Origin: Pedobacter sp. W3I1
GTDB lineage: Bacteria; Bacteroidota; Bacteroidia; Sphingobacteriales; Sphingobacteriaceae
Reading direction: 5' to 3'
Length of the DNA: 64,000 bases
NCBI RefSeq assembly: GCF_030816015.1
Contig: NZ_JAUSXN010000001.1
Location: 992,001 to 1,056,000 of the forward strand
Made by a program: the position numbers and the translations under genes. Position 1 is the first letter of the stretch, and the number at the start of each line of letters is the position of its first letter. The notes below the pieces were generated by a model. That model had not been told where the DNA came from. It worked only from the letters and a program-made list of their open reading frames with translations, and did no database searches. Below are positions 9,267 to 17,925 of the stretch, piece by piece.

Positions 9267-9976
9267 TTTTTTTTGAAAGCAGTTTCCTGTGGGCATCGGT
9301 TCCGAAGCCCTGCCATCCGCTTTACCTCTCTACGTTTGTTGCCCGCTCCTGGCAGGTTTAAGTTACTTAGGCAGACCTTTCTATCCTAAACCCGACAGCC
9401 GCGGCAGCTCCCGACTTTTCGTCGTGACTAAAGCAAATGGCGGGGCTGTTGTAACCCAACCGCTTCTGTATTTGCTTTCCAAAAAAAAATAAAATGTTGT
9501 TTGGATATTAATAGCTGTTTTGCTGAAAATGTAGCTTTCTTTTTTGAAAAGCAGGTTCCTGTGGGCATCGGTTCCGAAAGCCCTGCCATTCGCTTTACCT
9601 CTCTACGTTCGGTGCCCGCTCCTGTCAGGTTTAAGTTACTTAGGCAGACCTTTCTATTCTAAACCCGACAGCCTAATCGCTTTTGTATTTGCTTTCCAAA
9701 AAAATAAAAATATTGTTTGGATATTAATAGCTGTTTTGCTGAAAATGTAGCTTTCTTTTTTGAAAAGCAGATTCCTGTGGGCATCGGTTCCGAAAGTCCT
9801 GCCATCCGCTTTACCTCTCTACGTTCGGTGCCCGCTCCTGTCAGGTTTAAGTTACTTAGGCAGACCTTTCTATCCTAAACCCGACAGCCGCGGCAGCTCC
9901 CGACTTTTCGTCGGGACTAAAGCAAATGGCGGGGCTGTTATAACCCAACCGCTTCTGGATTTGCTTTCCAAAAAAA
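9267..9976. repeat. Three-copy tandem array of an intergenic repeat element (family A)
   Basis: Copies lie at 9267-9489, 9540-9704 and 9756-9976, with nearly identical spacers of about 50 bases; the unit period is 272 and then 216 bases because the middle copy lacks an internal 56 bases. Each copy begins with a T-run followed by GAAAGCAG or GAAAAGCAG and ends with TTGCTTTCC followed by an A-run, that is, imperfect terminal inverted repeats. Inside are hairpins such as CCCGAC/GTCGGG. Frames open in the copies look non-coding. The 3' module is related to the array at 34.6-36.0 kb. The 9977-10228 stretch before the next gene shows no gene. Confidence 0.85.
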
Positions 9977-10228
9977 TAAAATGTTGTTTCAGATCTAATG
10001 GGCTATTGCTGAAAATTGCAACTATTTTTAAAAAATAAACCTGCAATGTGTTTAAGCGAAATCCCTACAAACTCCCCTTTCGCTGCCCCAAACTCAACAT
10101 TGGGTTACCTAAATACGATTATGGTATTAAGATAAAACACAGCGTTAAAAGCTAACCAAAACGCTACACTTCTTATGGCCATTTGAAGCAAATATTTAAA
10201 ATGATTATTTATTTAGAACCACACAATC

Positions 10229-11122
10229 ATGAAAAGGAATATTATTGCTATAGCCATAGTTTTAACAATTTTTGGCTGCCAGAAATCAAATGAAAAGTAT
10301 GCAAGTGCCGATGCTGTCAGCACACAGGAGCTGAACAAAGAATCTGCAGATACTACAGCAGCCGAAAAAATCATTAAAACTGCAGACATGCGTTTTCGGG
10401 TTAAAGATGTTCAAAACACCAAAGAACAGCTTAGCAAAACCATTAAAGCCGAGGGCGGAACAGTGGCTGAGTTTTCTATTGAAAGCTCTATCCAGGAAAC
10501 GGATAAGGTTAAACAATCTACCGATTCATTAAAAGAAATTACCTCCTATCGTACACAGGGTTATTTGGTAGCCAGGGTTCCGTCAGAGAAACTAGACGAA
10601 TTTACCAATACCATCGCAAAAATGGCTGTCTTTGTAGATCACCAATCGATGAAAATGGACGATCAAAGTATCGCTTATTTAGCCAATAAACTAAAAGCTC
10701 AGAATCGAGTTGATGCGATTGAAAAGATCAATAAAGTAGCCTCGAAAAAAAGCGCCAATGTTGAATCTTCTCTTTACATCAAAGACGATTATGTGGATAA
10801 GAAAATCGAGAATATGCAAATCGATAGTCGTGTAAAATTCAGTACCATTACCCTTAATTTTTACCAGGATAATACCGTTAAAACGATGATTGTTGCCAAT
10901 GACAATTTGTACGACTACCGCCCGGCATTTATAAACAGGCTTTGGTTAGGTATTGTAAATGGCTGGACGATCTTTAAAGAAATCATTATTGCTATTTCCA
11001 ATTTGTGGATGTTAATATTGGTTGGTGTTGCAATCTTCTTCACTATAAAATATTTTGTTCGTAAGAATAAATTAGCAATGGAAGAGGCTACAAAAAATAT
11101 GATTGATCGTGCTCGGCAATAA
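10229..11122 (+). CDS. DUF4349 family lipoprotein
   Basis: The 297-residue protein has a lipobox IFGC (Cys17), the DUF4349 core beginning KIIKTADMRFRVKDV and including the variable-length helical hairpin around residues 120-190, and a C-terminal membrane helix (about 253-275) followed by a basic tail. The family is widespread and its function is unknown; the arrangement of a lipid anchor plus a membrane helix suggests it spans or bridges envelope layers. No operon partner is visible on either side. Confidence 0.85.
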   Translation: MKRNIIAIAIVLTIFGCQKSNEKYASADAVSTQELNKESADTTAAEKIIKTADMRFRVKDVQNTKEQLSKTIKAEGGTVAEFSIESSIQETDKVKQSTDSLKEITSYRTQGYLVARVPSEKLDEFTNTIAKMAVFVDHQSMKMDDQSIAYLANKLKAQNRVDAIEKINKVASKKSANVESSLYIKDDYVDKKIENMQIDSRVKFSTITLNFYQDNTVKTMIVANDNLYDYRPAFINRLWLGIVNGWTIFKEIIIAISNLWMLILVGVAIFFTIKYFVRKNKLAMEEATKNMIDRARQ

Positions 11123-11234
11123 GAATTATTCTATCGGTTGTCAGTCTGAGCGTAGTCGAAGACGTTTTTATAATTGAAAATAAAGATAGTTGTCCGTCGA
11201 CTACACTACCATTGACAGGCTCCTATAAAAGAGG

Positions 11235-11330
11235 CGTCATCTCGACTGGAGTGCAACGGAATGGAGAGATCTTTGAACCCAGTTATTGAAATGAAATTTA
11301 AAAGATTTCTCCACTACGGTCGAAATGACG
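11235..11330. repeat. Long imperfect inverted repeat bounded by CGTCAT/ATGACG
   Basis: The left arm (CGTCATCTCGACTGG, then AGAGATCTTT) pairs with the right arm (AAAGATTTCTCCACT, then CGAAATGACG) with internal loops. A structurally similar element lies at 40157-40227. Both lie in gene-free DNA and are probably dispersed non-coding repeats. The rest of 11123-11557 holds a short GGAT/ATCC hairpin near 11402, the hairpin at 11464-11483 and no gene. Confidence 0.65.
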
Positions 11331-11463
11331 ACACTTAGAGGCGATTTACCACCTTAAATTCTTCTGTCATTATATTGATTTTATACAATAAATACCCCCC
11401 CAGGATTGACATCCTTTTTTTATCTACTAACTAATATTATGGTGGTTCACCAACGCCCTCCAT

Positions 11464-11483
11464 GGTCCGTGTCCGCACGGACC
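11464..11483. repeat. 8-bp hairpin GGTCCGTG/CACGGACC
   Basis: A perfect GC-rich stem with a TCCG loop, flanked by further GTGG/CCAC pairing. It precedes a second small dyad (CCTGAA...TTCAGG at 11517-11532). The ruvC gene ends just beyond, on the other strand; no clear T-run supports a terminator. Confidence 0.5.
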
Positions 11484-11557
11484 ACTTTAAAATATAAATT
11501 TAATAAATAAATAGACCCTGAAATAAATTCAGGGTGACGGGAACTTGGAAATGAGAA

Positions 11558-12145
11558 CTACTTCTTTGCCTTAACCGCCAAACCTTTAACCTTAGTTTTA
11601 TTATCGCTTACAAAAGACTCCCAACCCGAATAGGTTTTAGATTTACCACCTGTGGCAATTTTTTGGAACGAATGACAAACGGCTACAGCCAAGCCATCGG
11701 TAGCGTCTAAAAACTCAGGTGTTTCCTTAAAATTTAATAAGCGTTGCAGCATAGCCGCCACTTGCTCTTTCGTGGCATTACCGCTGCCTGTAATCGATTG
11801 TTTGATCTTACGTGGAGAATATTCGGTAACCGAGATATTTCTGGAGAGCGCGGCTGCGATGGCAATGCCCTGTGCGCGACCCAGTTTCAACAATACTTGA
11901 ATATTTTTACCATAAAACGGTGCTTCGATGGCCAGAACATCAGGCTTATACTGATCGATCAAAATCACTGTTTTTTCGAAAATCCGCTGAAGCTTAAGAA
12001 AAGGATCGTCTAAATGGGTCATTTTCACTACCCCTAAACTGATCAGTTCTGTATTATTTCCCTTCTCTAAAATTACGCCATAACCCATCACCGCCGTTCC
12101 TGGATCAATGCCCATAATAACCCGTTCCTTTTTTTCGTTCAACAT
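11558..12145 (-). CDS. ruvC: Holliday junction resolvase RuvC
   Basis: RuvC cuts Holliday junctions in the RuvABC pathway. The 195-residue protein has the RNase H-fold acidic residues: Asp14 in MGIDPGTAVMGYG, Glu in AIEAPFYGKN, and the pair in DATDGLAVAVCH. A lysine/serine-rich tail follows. An upstream in-frame ATG at 12163 would add six residues; I prefer 12145 because it gives the family-like start. The gene faces away from the membrane protein gene at 12166 with almost no intergenic DNA, so promoters must overlap the coding starts. Confidence 0.95.
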   Translation of the reverse strand: MLNEKKERVIMGIDPGTAVMGYGVILEKGNNTELISLGVVKMTHLDDPFLKLQRIFEKTVILIDQYKPDVLAIEAPFYGKNIQVLLKLGRAQGIAIAAALSRNISVTEYSPRKIKQSITGSGNATKEQVAAMLQRLLNFKETPEFLDATDGLAVAVCHSFQKIATGGKSKTYSGWESFVSDNKTKVKGLAVKAKK

Positions 12146-12165
12146 TACAGCAATATTAAGCATAT

Positions 12166-13164
12166 TTGCAAACTAAAAAGATAATCTTGACAGGCAAGAA
12201 CAAAAAAATATTATCATTCATCATCAAAGCTGCAATTGTAATATTTGCTTTTTGGTTTATTTACCATAAGCTTGTTGCGAATAAAAATCTTCACGATTTC
12301 AGTACATTATTACAGGATATTCCTCAAACAGAAATTATTACCATCATCGGTATTGTGGTGTTATTAATGTTTGTGAATTGGTTTTTGGAGGCCGGAAAAT
12401 GGAAATACTTAATGAGCCACATTGAGTCCATTGGTTTTTATCGTGCTATCGAATCGGTATTTTGCGGATTAACACTGGCTATTTTTACGCCTAACAGGCT
12501 AGGAGAGTATGGAGGAAGGGTATTTTTCCTATCACCCAAAAGAAGAATTGTTGGTATTGTGGCCATGAGTGTAGGTAGTATCGGCCAATTGGTATTAACG
12601 AATGTTTTTGGTGCTATTGCAGCTTGTTTTTTTGTTTACCGTTTTATCCCGATCGATCATGTGCTGTTTATCGCAGTGGTATTTCTGGCGGTATTTTTCT
12701 GCCTGTTTTTCCTGATCTTTTATTTTAACATCCGGTGGTTAAATGGGATTTTACTCTCTATTAAATTCACCAGGAAATACAAGAAGTTTTACAGCATTTT
12801 AGGTCGCTACCGAAAAAGAGAACTGTTTAAAATCATCACTTATTGTTTTGCCCGTTATTTGGTGTTTAGCTCGCAATATTTTATTTTGTTTATCTGGTTA
12901 ATACCGGGTTTGCATTATGCCGATATTATAATGATGACCTGTTTGCTCTTTTTGGTTCAATCGGCATTGCCATCTTTAGATCTTTTTGATGTTGGCATCA
13001 GAAGTGTTACCGCTGTTGAACTATTTAAACATGTAACCGATCAACATGTGGCTGTTATTGCATGTACTGCAAGTATTTGGCTCATAAATATTATAATTCC
13101 TGCTATCTTAGGCACTTATTTCGTTTTTAAACTCAATTTTTTTGGAAATCTTAAATCTAATTAG
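12166..13164 (+). CDS. Lysylphosphatidylglycerol-synthase-type integral membrane protein (flippase-like)
   Basis: The 332-residue protein has about eight membrane helices and resembles the LPG_synthase_TM / UPF0104 family, whose members resemble the membrane part of MprF and act in lipid transfer or flipping. The family landmark here is the FCGLTLAIFTPNRLGEYGGR segment near residues 98-117. The start is a TTG (12166, or 12187); no ATG fits. Its end overlaps the glycosyltransferase gene by 23 bases, suggesting a joint role in glycolipid or envelope polymer synthesis. The true substrate cannot be read from sequence. Confidence 0.8.
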   Translation: MQTKKIILTGKNKKILSFIIKAAIVIFAFWFIYHKLVANKNLHDFSTLLQDIPQTEIITIIGIVVLLMFVNWFLEAGKWKYLMSHIESIGFYRAIESVFCGLTLAIFTPNRLGEYGGRVFFLSPKRRIVGIVAMSVGSIGQLVLTNVFGAIAACFFVYRFIPIDHVLFIAVVFLAVFFCLFFLIFYFNIRWLNGILLSIKFTRKYKKFYSILGRYRKRELFKIITYCFARYLVFSSQYFILFIWLIPGLHYADIIMMTCLLFLVQSALPSLDLFDVGIRSVTAVELFKHVTDQHVAVIACTASIWLINIIIPAILGTYFVFKLNFFGNLKSN

Positions 13165-14278
13165 TCTTATATCTGCTGCTTTAACCTTAATTTATGGTTT
13201 TTTGGTGCTTAATTTTATGAGAGGGTGGCATAACCTGATCTATTTTACGCCACAAAAATCAGATCCCCAAACCAAGGTTTCTATAATTGTTGCTGCAAGG
13301 GATGAGGAAGAAAATATCACCAAAACGATTGATGATCTGATTGCCCAGCAATATCCTAAAGCTTTAACAGAGATTATTATTATTGATGATCACTCTACCG
13401 ACCGTACCGGCGAAATTGTATTGAGTTATGCGGATCGGAATGTGAAACTGATTAAGCTAAATGAAGACAGGGCCTTAAATTCATACAAAAAGAAAGCCAT
13501 CCAAACAGCAATAGGTAGCTGCTCTGGTGATCTGATTATTACTACAGATGCGGATTGCAGGATGGGCCCCGATTGGCTGGCTACCATTGTAAACCTATAC
13601 GAGCAGAAAAACTATAAAATGATCTCTTCTCCCGTAGCTTATTTTCAGGAGAAAAGTTTCTTTGAAAGATTGCAATCCTTAGAGTTTCTATATCTTATTG
13701 GCTTGGGTGCTTCTACCATTGGAAACAAACAGCCATCAACCTGTAATGGCGCAAATCTGGCCTACGAAAAAACAACTTTTTATGAAGTTGGTGGCTTCCA
13801 GGGGATAGATGATCTGGCATCGGGCGATGATGAGCTACTGTTGCATAAAATTGCAGCCAAATATCCGGATCAGATTGGTTTCCTCAAAAATAGAGAAGCC
13901 ATTGTATACACGCACGCAAAAGAAACCTTGGGCGCATTTATACAGCAACGCAAACGCTGGGCCTCAAAGAGTACCCGTTATAAAAATAAGGCCATTATTG
14001 TGTTGGGGGTACTCATTTGGATCTTTAACCTTTCTATTCTCGCAAATTTTATCACAGGACTTTTTATTCCGGGGTTTTTAGCGATCACATTTTATCAATT
14101 ATTGGTTAAAATGGTTTTAGAAACCTTATTTTTATGGGATGTAACCGGCTTTGCAAAAAGGCGCAGTTTGCTCATTTTAATACCGGTTTTAAATGTGCTG
14201 CATGTACTTTATATGGTATACATCGGTATTGCCGGAAACAGTGGTAAATACAATTGGAAAGGCAGAATGGTTAGATAA
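13142..14278 (+). CDS. Family 2 glycosyltransferase, membrane-bound
   Basis: The 378-residue protein has an N-terminal helix (about 5-25), a GT-A domain with SIIVAARDEEENI, the sugar-nucleotide motif IIIDDHSTD, the metal-binding TDADC, and the processive-type QQRKRWASK motif, then three C-terminal membrane helices. Such enzymes extend or decorate lipid-linked or surface glycans at the cytoplasmic face. It overlaps the membrane protein gene upstream and shares the ATG/TAA overlap with the permease gene downstream, so the three are translationally coupled. Confidence 0.9.
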   Translation: MEILNLISLISAALTLIYGFLVLNFMRGWHNLIYFTPQKSDPQTKVSIIVAARDEEENITKTIDDLIAQQYPKALTEIIIIDDHSTDRTGEIVLSYADRNVKLIKLNEDRALNSYKKKAIQTAIGSCSGDLIITTDADCRMGPDWLATIVNLYEQKNYKMISSPVAYFQEKSFFERLQSLEFLYLIGLGASTIGNKQPSTCNGANLAYEKTTFYEVGGFQGIDDLASGDDELLLHKIAAKYPDQIGFLKNREAIVYTHAKETLGAFIQQRKRWASKSTRYKNKAIIVLGVLIWIFNLSILANFITGLFIPGFLAITFYQLLVKMVLETLFLWDVTGFAKRRSLLILIPVLNVLHVLYMVYIGIAGNSGKYNWKGRMVR

Positions 14279-15420
14279 TGGATAATAGCCCATCAAAAAA
14301 AGTATGGTTAAAATTTAAACGGAATAAATTCGCCTTCGGCGGATTGGTTTTTATTTTACTTTTAATGGTGATGGGTATTTTAGGTTATTTAATTATGCCT
14401 GATGATTCTCAAAATGCGAATGTTCAGATTCTTCAGTTAAACAAAAAGAAACCCGGGAGTACATTTACTTTTTTAATTATCAGCAGGAACCCTAAGGTAA
14501 AAAAGCTTAACTTTTTCGGGCGGATGCTCGACGGGCAGACACCAACTTTTAAAAGTATCCCGATTACCTCGTACAAAATCAAAGATCAGTTAGTTTTTGT
14601 ACAGGAATATATTGGTGAGGACGAAAAAGCCAAAGAAACGAGGTATGAACTGAAGGATTTGTGCCCCTCTTGCGTATTGCCCTCAAAAAAAGGTACTCCA
14701 CAAGGGCTTTTCGAAAAAAATAATATCTACAAAAAGACTTATATTTTAGGGACTGATATTTACGGGCGTGATTTATTAAGCCGGTTAATTTTAGGCATCC
14801 GTGTTTCACTATCGGTAGGTTTAATGGCTGTTCTGATCTCCCTCTTTATTGGCGTGAGTTTAGGAGCCATTGCTGGCTATTTTGGTGGGCGTGTAGACGC
14901 CACAATCAGCTGGTTTATGAATGTTGTTTGGTCACTCCCTTCGTTACTGCTAGTTATTGCCATATCATTTGCTTTAGGCAAGGGTTTTTGGCAGATCTTT
15001 ATTGCAGTAGGCTTATCCACCTGGGTAGACGTTGCCAGATTAGTGCGTGGACAGGTAATGGCTTTAAAAGAGGTCGAATTTGTGGAGGCAGCAAGAGCTT
15101 TAGGGTTTAGTACAAGCAGAACCATCATCAAACATATATTACCGAACATTGCAGGCCCGATTTTAGTGGTAGCCTCATCTAATTTTGCCTCAGCTATATT
15201 ATTAGAAACTGGCTTAAGCTTTTTAGGTTTTGGTGCTCAGCCACCGATGCCCAGTTGGGGTAGTATGATTAAAGAACATTATGGTTATATCATTATGGAC
15301 GCAGCTTACCTGGCTATTTTGCCCGGTTTAGCCATTATGTTTACTGTTTATGCCTTTAATGTGCTGGCCATAGGCTTACGCGATGCCTTTGATGTAAAAG
15401 GGCAGAATGTGACCGTTTAA
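14278..15420 (+). CDS. OppC/DppC-type ABC transporter permease
   Basis: The 380-residue protein has an OppC-like N terminus (KFKRNKFAFGGLVFILLL), an unusually long periplasmic insert of about 130 residues with a CPSC motif, and the BPD permease core with the ATPase-contact loop EAARALGFSTSRTIIKHILPN and the C-terminal GLSFLGFGAQPPMPSWG. The family imports oligopeptides or similar solutes with an OppB partner, two ATPases and a binding protein; none of these are adjacent. It is coupled to the glycosyltransferase gene by a 1-base stop/start overlap. Confidence 0.9.
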   Translation: MDNSPSKKVWLKFKRNKFAFGGLVFILLLMVMGILGYLIMPDDSQNANVQILQLNKKKPGSTFTFLIISRNPKVKKLNFFGRMLDGQTPTFKSIPITSYKIKDQLVFVQEYIGEDEKAKETRYELKDLCPSCVLPSKKGTPQGLFEKNNIYKKTYILGTDIYGRDLLSRLILGIRVSLSVGLMAVLISLFIGVSLGAIAGYFGGRVDATISWFMNVVWSLPSLLLVIAISFALGKGFWQIFIAVGLSTWVDVARLVRGQVMALKEVEFVEAARALGFSTSRTIIKHILPNIAGPILVVASSNFASAILLETGLSFLGFGAQPPMPSWGSMIKEHYGYIIMDAAYLAILPGLAIMFTVYAFNVLAIGLRDAFDVKGQNVTV

Positions 15421-15433
15421 ATCCTATTATAAT

Positions 15434-15464
15434 AAAAAAGCAGCACCAATTACGATACTGCTTT
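15434..15464. terminator. Bidirectional terminator between convergent genes
   Basis: AAAGCAG and CTGCTTT pair around a 14-base loop. Read on the minus strand, the stem is followed by TTTTTTATT, so it should stop the Rieske operon; the plus-strand side is weaker. Confidence 0.6.
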
Positions 15465-15482
15465 ACCCTTAAAAACAAAAAA

Positions 15483-15935
15483 TTATGCTGTAGCAGTCAG
15501 TGTATTTCCTGAAACAGTAAGCGGATAAACTTTTAACGCACTGGTGGTGCCACCATCATTTGGTTGTGCTAAAATGCTGCCCGAAGTGGTATACCTCGAA
15601 CTATGTAAGCCACATTGAATGTAATTGCTGGCCTGGATAAAACTTAATGCACCACCCTGGTGTGGGCAAACAGCTTGTGTAGCCACAAATGAGGTGCTGG
15701 TATTCCCCGCTGCAGTACGGATCAACAATATGCTGTTTACAGTGATAGATGCGCCAACGCTTAGTAATTGCGTAGCCAGATCTACACTTGCAGTCGTACC
15801 AGAAGGAACACCACCACCATTTGGCTTGCTTGGTTCTGGTGAATCACTTTTTTTACCGCAAGCAGAAAAACAAGCTCCGGTGCAAACCATGGCAACACCC
15901 AGTCCCAATGATTTGATAAATTCATTACGTTCCAT
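15483..15935 (-). CDS. Rieske [2Fe-2S] lipoprotein
   Basis: The 150-residue protein holds both Rieske cluster motifs: CPHQGG (Cys90, His92) and CGLH (Cys108, His111), so a [2Fe-2S] cluster with two His ligands is expected. The N terminus has a lipobox FSAC (Cys26) in a signal sequence lacking a twin-arginine pair. Between anchor and domain is a Pro/Gly/Ser linker. It is the last gene of a minus-strand run with a DUF5777 barrel, YceI and cytochrome c, which suggests envelope electron transfer rather than a bc1 subunit. Confidence 0.9.
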   Translation of the reverse strand: MERNEFIKSLGLGVAMVCTGACFSACGKKSDSPEPSKPNGGGVPSGTTASVDLATQLLSVGASITVNSILLIRTAAGNTSTSFVATQAVCPHQGGALSFIQASNYIQCGLHSSRYTTSGSILAQPNDGGTTSALKVYPLTVSGNTLTATA

Positions 15936-15969
15936 AATTGTTTAGTTTTTATTTTTGGTTGAATTTGAT

Positions 15970-16917
15970 CTATTTTGCTTTCTTCTTATCAAAGGAGAAC
16001 CTTCTGGCAATACTAAAACCCCAGCGGTATTGTCCCTTAAGCCAGGAAGTATTAGTATCGGTAATAAATTGCGATTCCTGAATGGCCGTGGCGTTGGTAA
16101 AGTTGAGATGGAAAATGTGTCCACCAGTTTCAAACTCCAGTCCCGCACCAAGTGTCTTGTAATATTGTGTTCCCAATGTGCTTTCGAGGTAGGCTTTTTT
16201 ATCTTTATCTCTGAATGGAATAGTATAATCGGCAACAAAAGCCATCCGTTTAGTGATCTTAATACGCCCACCAACCGACAGTGCAAGCATATCGTTCTGA
16301 TCTCCAAAAACAGTAAAGTTGCGGTGTATGTATGATGGCATTACCAGCATGGAGAAGTTCGAATTAAATTTACGGGCAATTACAGCTTGCACCACATAGG
16401 TCAAACGGTCCTGAAATTCGCTGTAAGCATTCACCGTTGTTGGATCGGTTGAAGCTTTTACGGCTGCAATGGTTGTACTGCCAAACAATGTTACTGCTAC
16501 GGGTATTTTTTCATCATCGGTTTGTTCCAGCAACCGATATTTTAAGTTCCCTTCGTATAATTGCGTGACTACTCCAGCGCCCTTTGCCCTGGCTATACCT
16601 ACAGAAAGTTTGTCGCTGATTCCATATTCAAAGCCAATACGGATATCGGTTGATTGATCCAGGCCAAAAAAGTTCTTAATCCCGCCACCAGATCCGGCAA
16701 TATCTCCAAACCGGTGATCTACCCTGAAATCCATCTCATTTTTGTAAATGGTTTCATTGGTTTGTATGTTAATGAGTTTAGTGGCCTTAAAAGTAGCCCG
16801 CACATTTTTCTTTTCGATGGGCATTTTCAGCGCATTTTCAAGTGAATCTTGGGCAAAAGCCAAAGTTGGTAAGCCAATAATAAATAGGTATATAAGAGAT
16901 TTCAGATGATATTTCAT
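15970..16917 (-). CDS. DUF5777 family outer-membrane beta-barrel protein
   Basis: The 315-residue protein has a signal peptide ending AFAQ (residue 23) and then alternating amphipathic strands with many aromatic girdle residues, ending in RRFSFDKKKAK. The central motif FRVDHRFGDIAGSGGGIKNF and SDKLSVGIARAKGA match what I know of DUF5777. A beta-barrel in the outer membrane is the likely fold. It starts only 6 bases after the YceI gene ends and is 34 bases before the Rieske gene, so it belongs to the redox cluster; its role there is unknown. Confidence 0.8.
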   Translation of the reverse strand: MKYHLKSLIYLFIIGLPTLAFAQDSLENALKMPIEKKNVRATFKATKLINIQTNETIYKNEMDFRVDHRFGDIAGSGGGIKNFFGLDQSTDIRIGFEYGISDKLSVGIARAKGAGVVTQLYEGNLKYRLLEQTDDEKIPVAVTLFGSTTIAAVKASTDPTTVNAYSEFQDRLTYVVQAVIARKFNSNFSMLVMPSYIHRNFTVFGDQNDMLALSVGGRIKITKRMAFVADYTIPFRDKDKKAYLESTLGTQYYKTLGAGLEFETGGHIFHLNFTNATAIQESQFITDTNTSWLKGQYRWGFSIARRFSFDKKKAK

Positions 16918-16923
16918 AAAATT

Positions 16924-17466
16924 TTATTTTTTAGGTTGATAAGTAGCCGTCATTTTTACCTGTATGGTTTCGGCAATTTGTTTGAAAACAATTGTTGGAA
17001 CTTTAATATTATGATCGACAAGTTTTACATTAAAGTTTGAAGTAGCCTTTACCTCATCAGCTGTAATCACCAGCGAACCTTTGACCTGATATTCTTTGGT
17101 AACCCCATGGATTTGCAGGTTCCCTTTTATGGTGATTGGATAAGTGCCTGGTTTCGAAAAATCAATTTGTTCTATAATTTTTCCTTTAAAGTCTGAGGTT
17201 GGGTATTTATCGCTTTCAATATAGTTTTCGTTAAAATGTTCCTGCATCAACTTCTTCTTAAATTGAAAAGAGGTATTGTTGATTTTGAAAATGATGTCGT
17301 TGGTTTTGATATTGACGGCCGAAGCCCCTGTTTTACTCAAAGCATCGATATCTTCAACAGGTGTTGAAGAGAAAAATGAAGAAGTTACATTTTTACTTAC
17401 CCATATCTGCGCTTTTATACCTGTGCATAATAACAAGGCTATTAAGGTGAAAAGTAGTTTTTGCAT
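16924..17466 (-). CDS. YceI family periplasmic lipocalin-like protein
   Basis: The 180-residue protein has a signal peptide ending IKAQ (residue 20) and a YceI domain, with the typical ESDKYPTSDFKGKI and GNLQIHGVTKEYQVKGSL segments. YceI proteins form a lipocalin-like barrel that binds polyisoprenoid chains, including quinones. In this cluster between a cytochrome c and a Rieske protein, binding a quinone or isoprenoid intermediate is an attractive but unproven idea. Confidence 0.9.
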   Translation of the reverse strand: MQKLLFTLIALLLCTGIKAQIWVSKNVTSSFFSSTPVEDIDALSKTGASAVNIKTNDIIFKINNTSFQFKKKLMQEHFNENYIESDKYPTSDFKGKIIEQIDFSKPGTYPITIKGNLQIHGVTKEYQVKGSLVITADEVKATSNFNVKLVDHNIKVPTIVFKQIAETIQVKMTATYQPKK

Positions 17467-17523
17467 CGGTGTATTTATTTAAATTTTTTAATGGAATCCT
17501 CTTGATTTGGCGTTAATCCTTAT

Positions 17524-17877
17524 TTATTCTGGCATACCTTTATCCACCCAAGCTTGTAATAATTCTCTTTCGCTTGCGGTTAAAGACCCGCCTTTAGGCA
17601 TAGTTTTAGTAACCAAAACTGAATTAGCTACACGTGCATCATTTTTTATAGAAGCCAAGCCATTTAATGCCCATACCACTTTAATGCCCCCATTAGGACC
17701 ATGGCAGCTGTTACATTTGGTTTGAAACAGTGCTCCGGCAAAATTTGTGTAGGTTACATTGGCAGTGCTTACCGGGGTAGGACCAGCAGGCTTTAATTCT
17801 TCTGCTTGTTTTTTAGAGCAGGCAAAAAGCATGGCAGTAATTGCGGCTAATAAAAAGATTGAATTTTGTTTTTTCAT
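17524..17877 (-). CDS. Monoheme cytochrome c lipoprotein
   Basis: The 117-residue protein has a lipobox LFAC (Cys20) followed by SKK, a heme site CNSCH (Cys55-His59) and a likely distal Met in TMPKGG (about residue 93). It resembles small class I cytochromes fused to a lipid anchor. It is the second gene of the redox cluster, 57 bases ahead of the YceI gene and 48 bases after the tiny secreted peptide gene. Confidence 0.9.
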   Translation of the reverse strand: MKKQNSIFLLAAITAMLFACSKKQAEELKPAGPTPVSTANVTYTNFAGALFQTKCNSCHGPNGGIKVVWALNGLASIKNDARVANSVLVTKTMPKGGSLTASERELLQAWVDKGMPE

Positions 17878-17925
17878 AGATATTTAATTAAGATTAAAAT
17901 TGGTGATAGATTCATTTCTAGATCC

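Noticed and set aside
9289..10038. Three open frames (9289-9492, 9544-9750, 9760-10038) inside the family A array
   Set aside because: They are translations of the same repeat with different lengths and ends; they share no start signals, and frames shift between copies. A repeat element is a better explanation.
15955..16335. Long frame on the plus strand opposite the DUF5777 and YceI genes
   Set aside because: It is antisense to a well-supported barrel gene, lacks a start signal and has no recognisable protein pattern.
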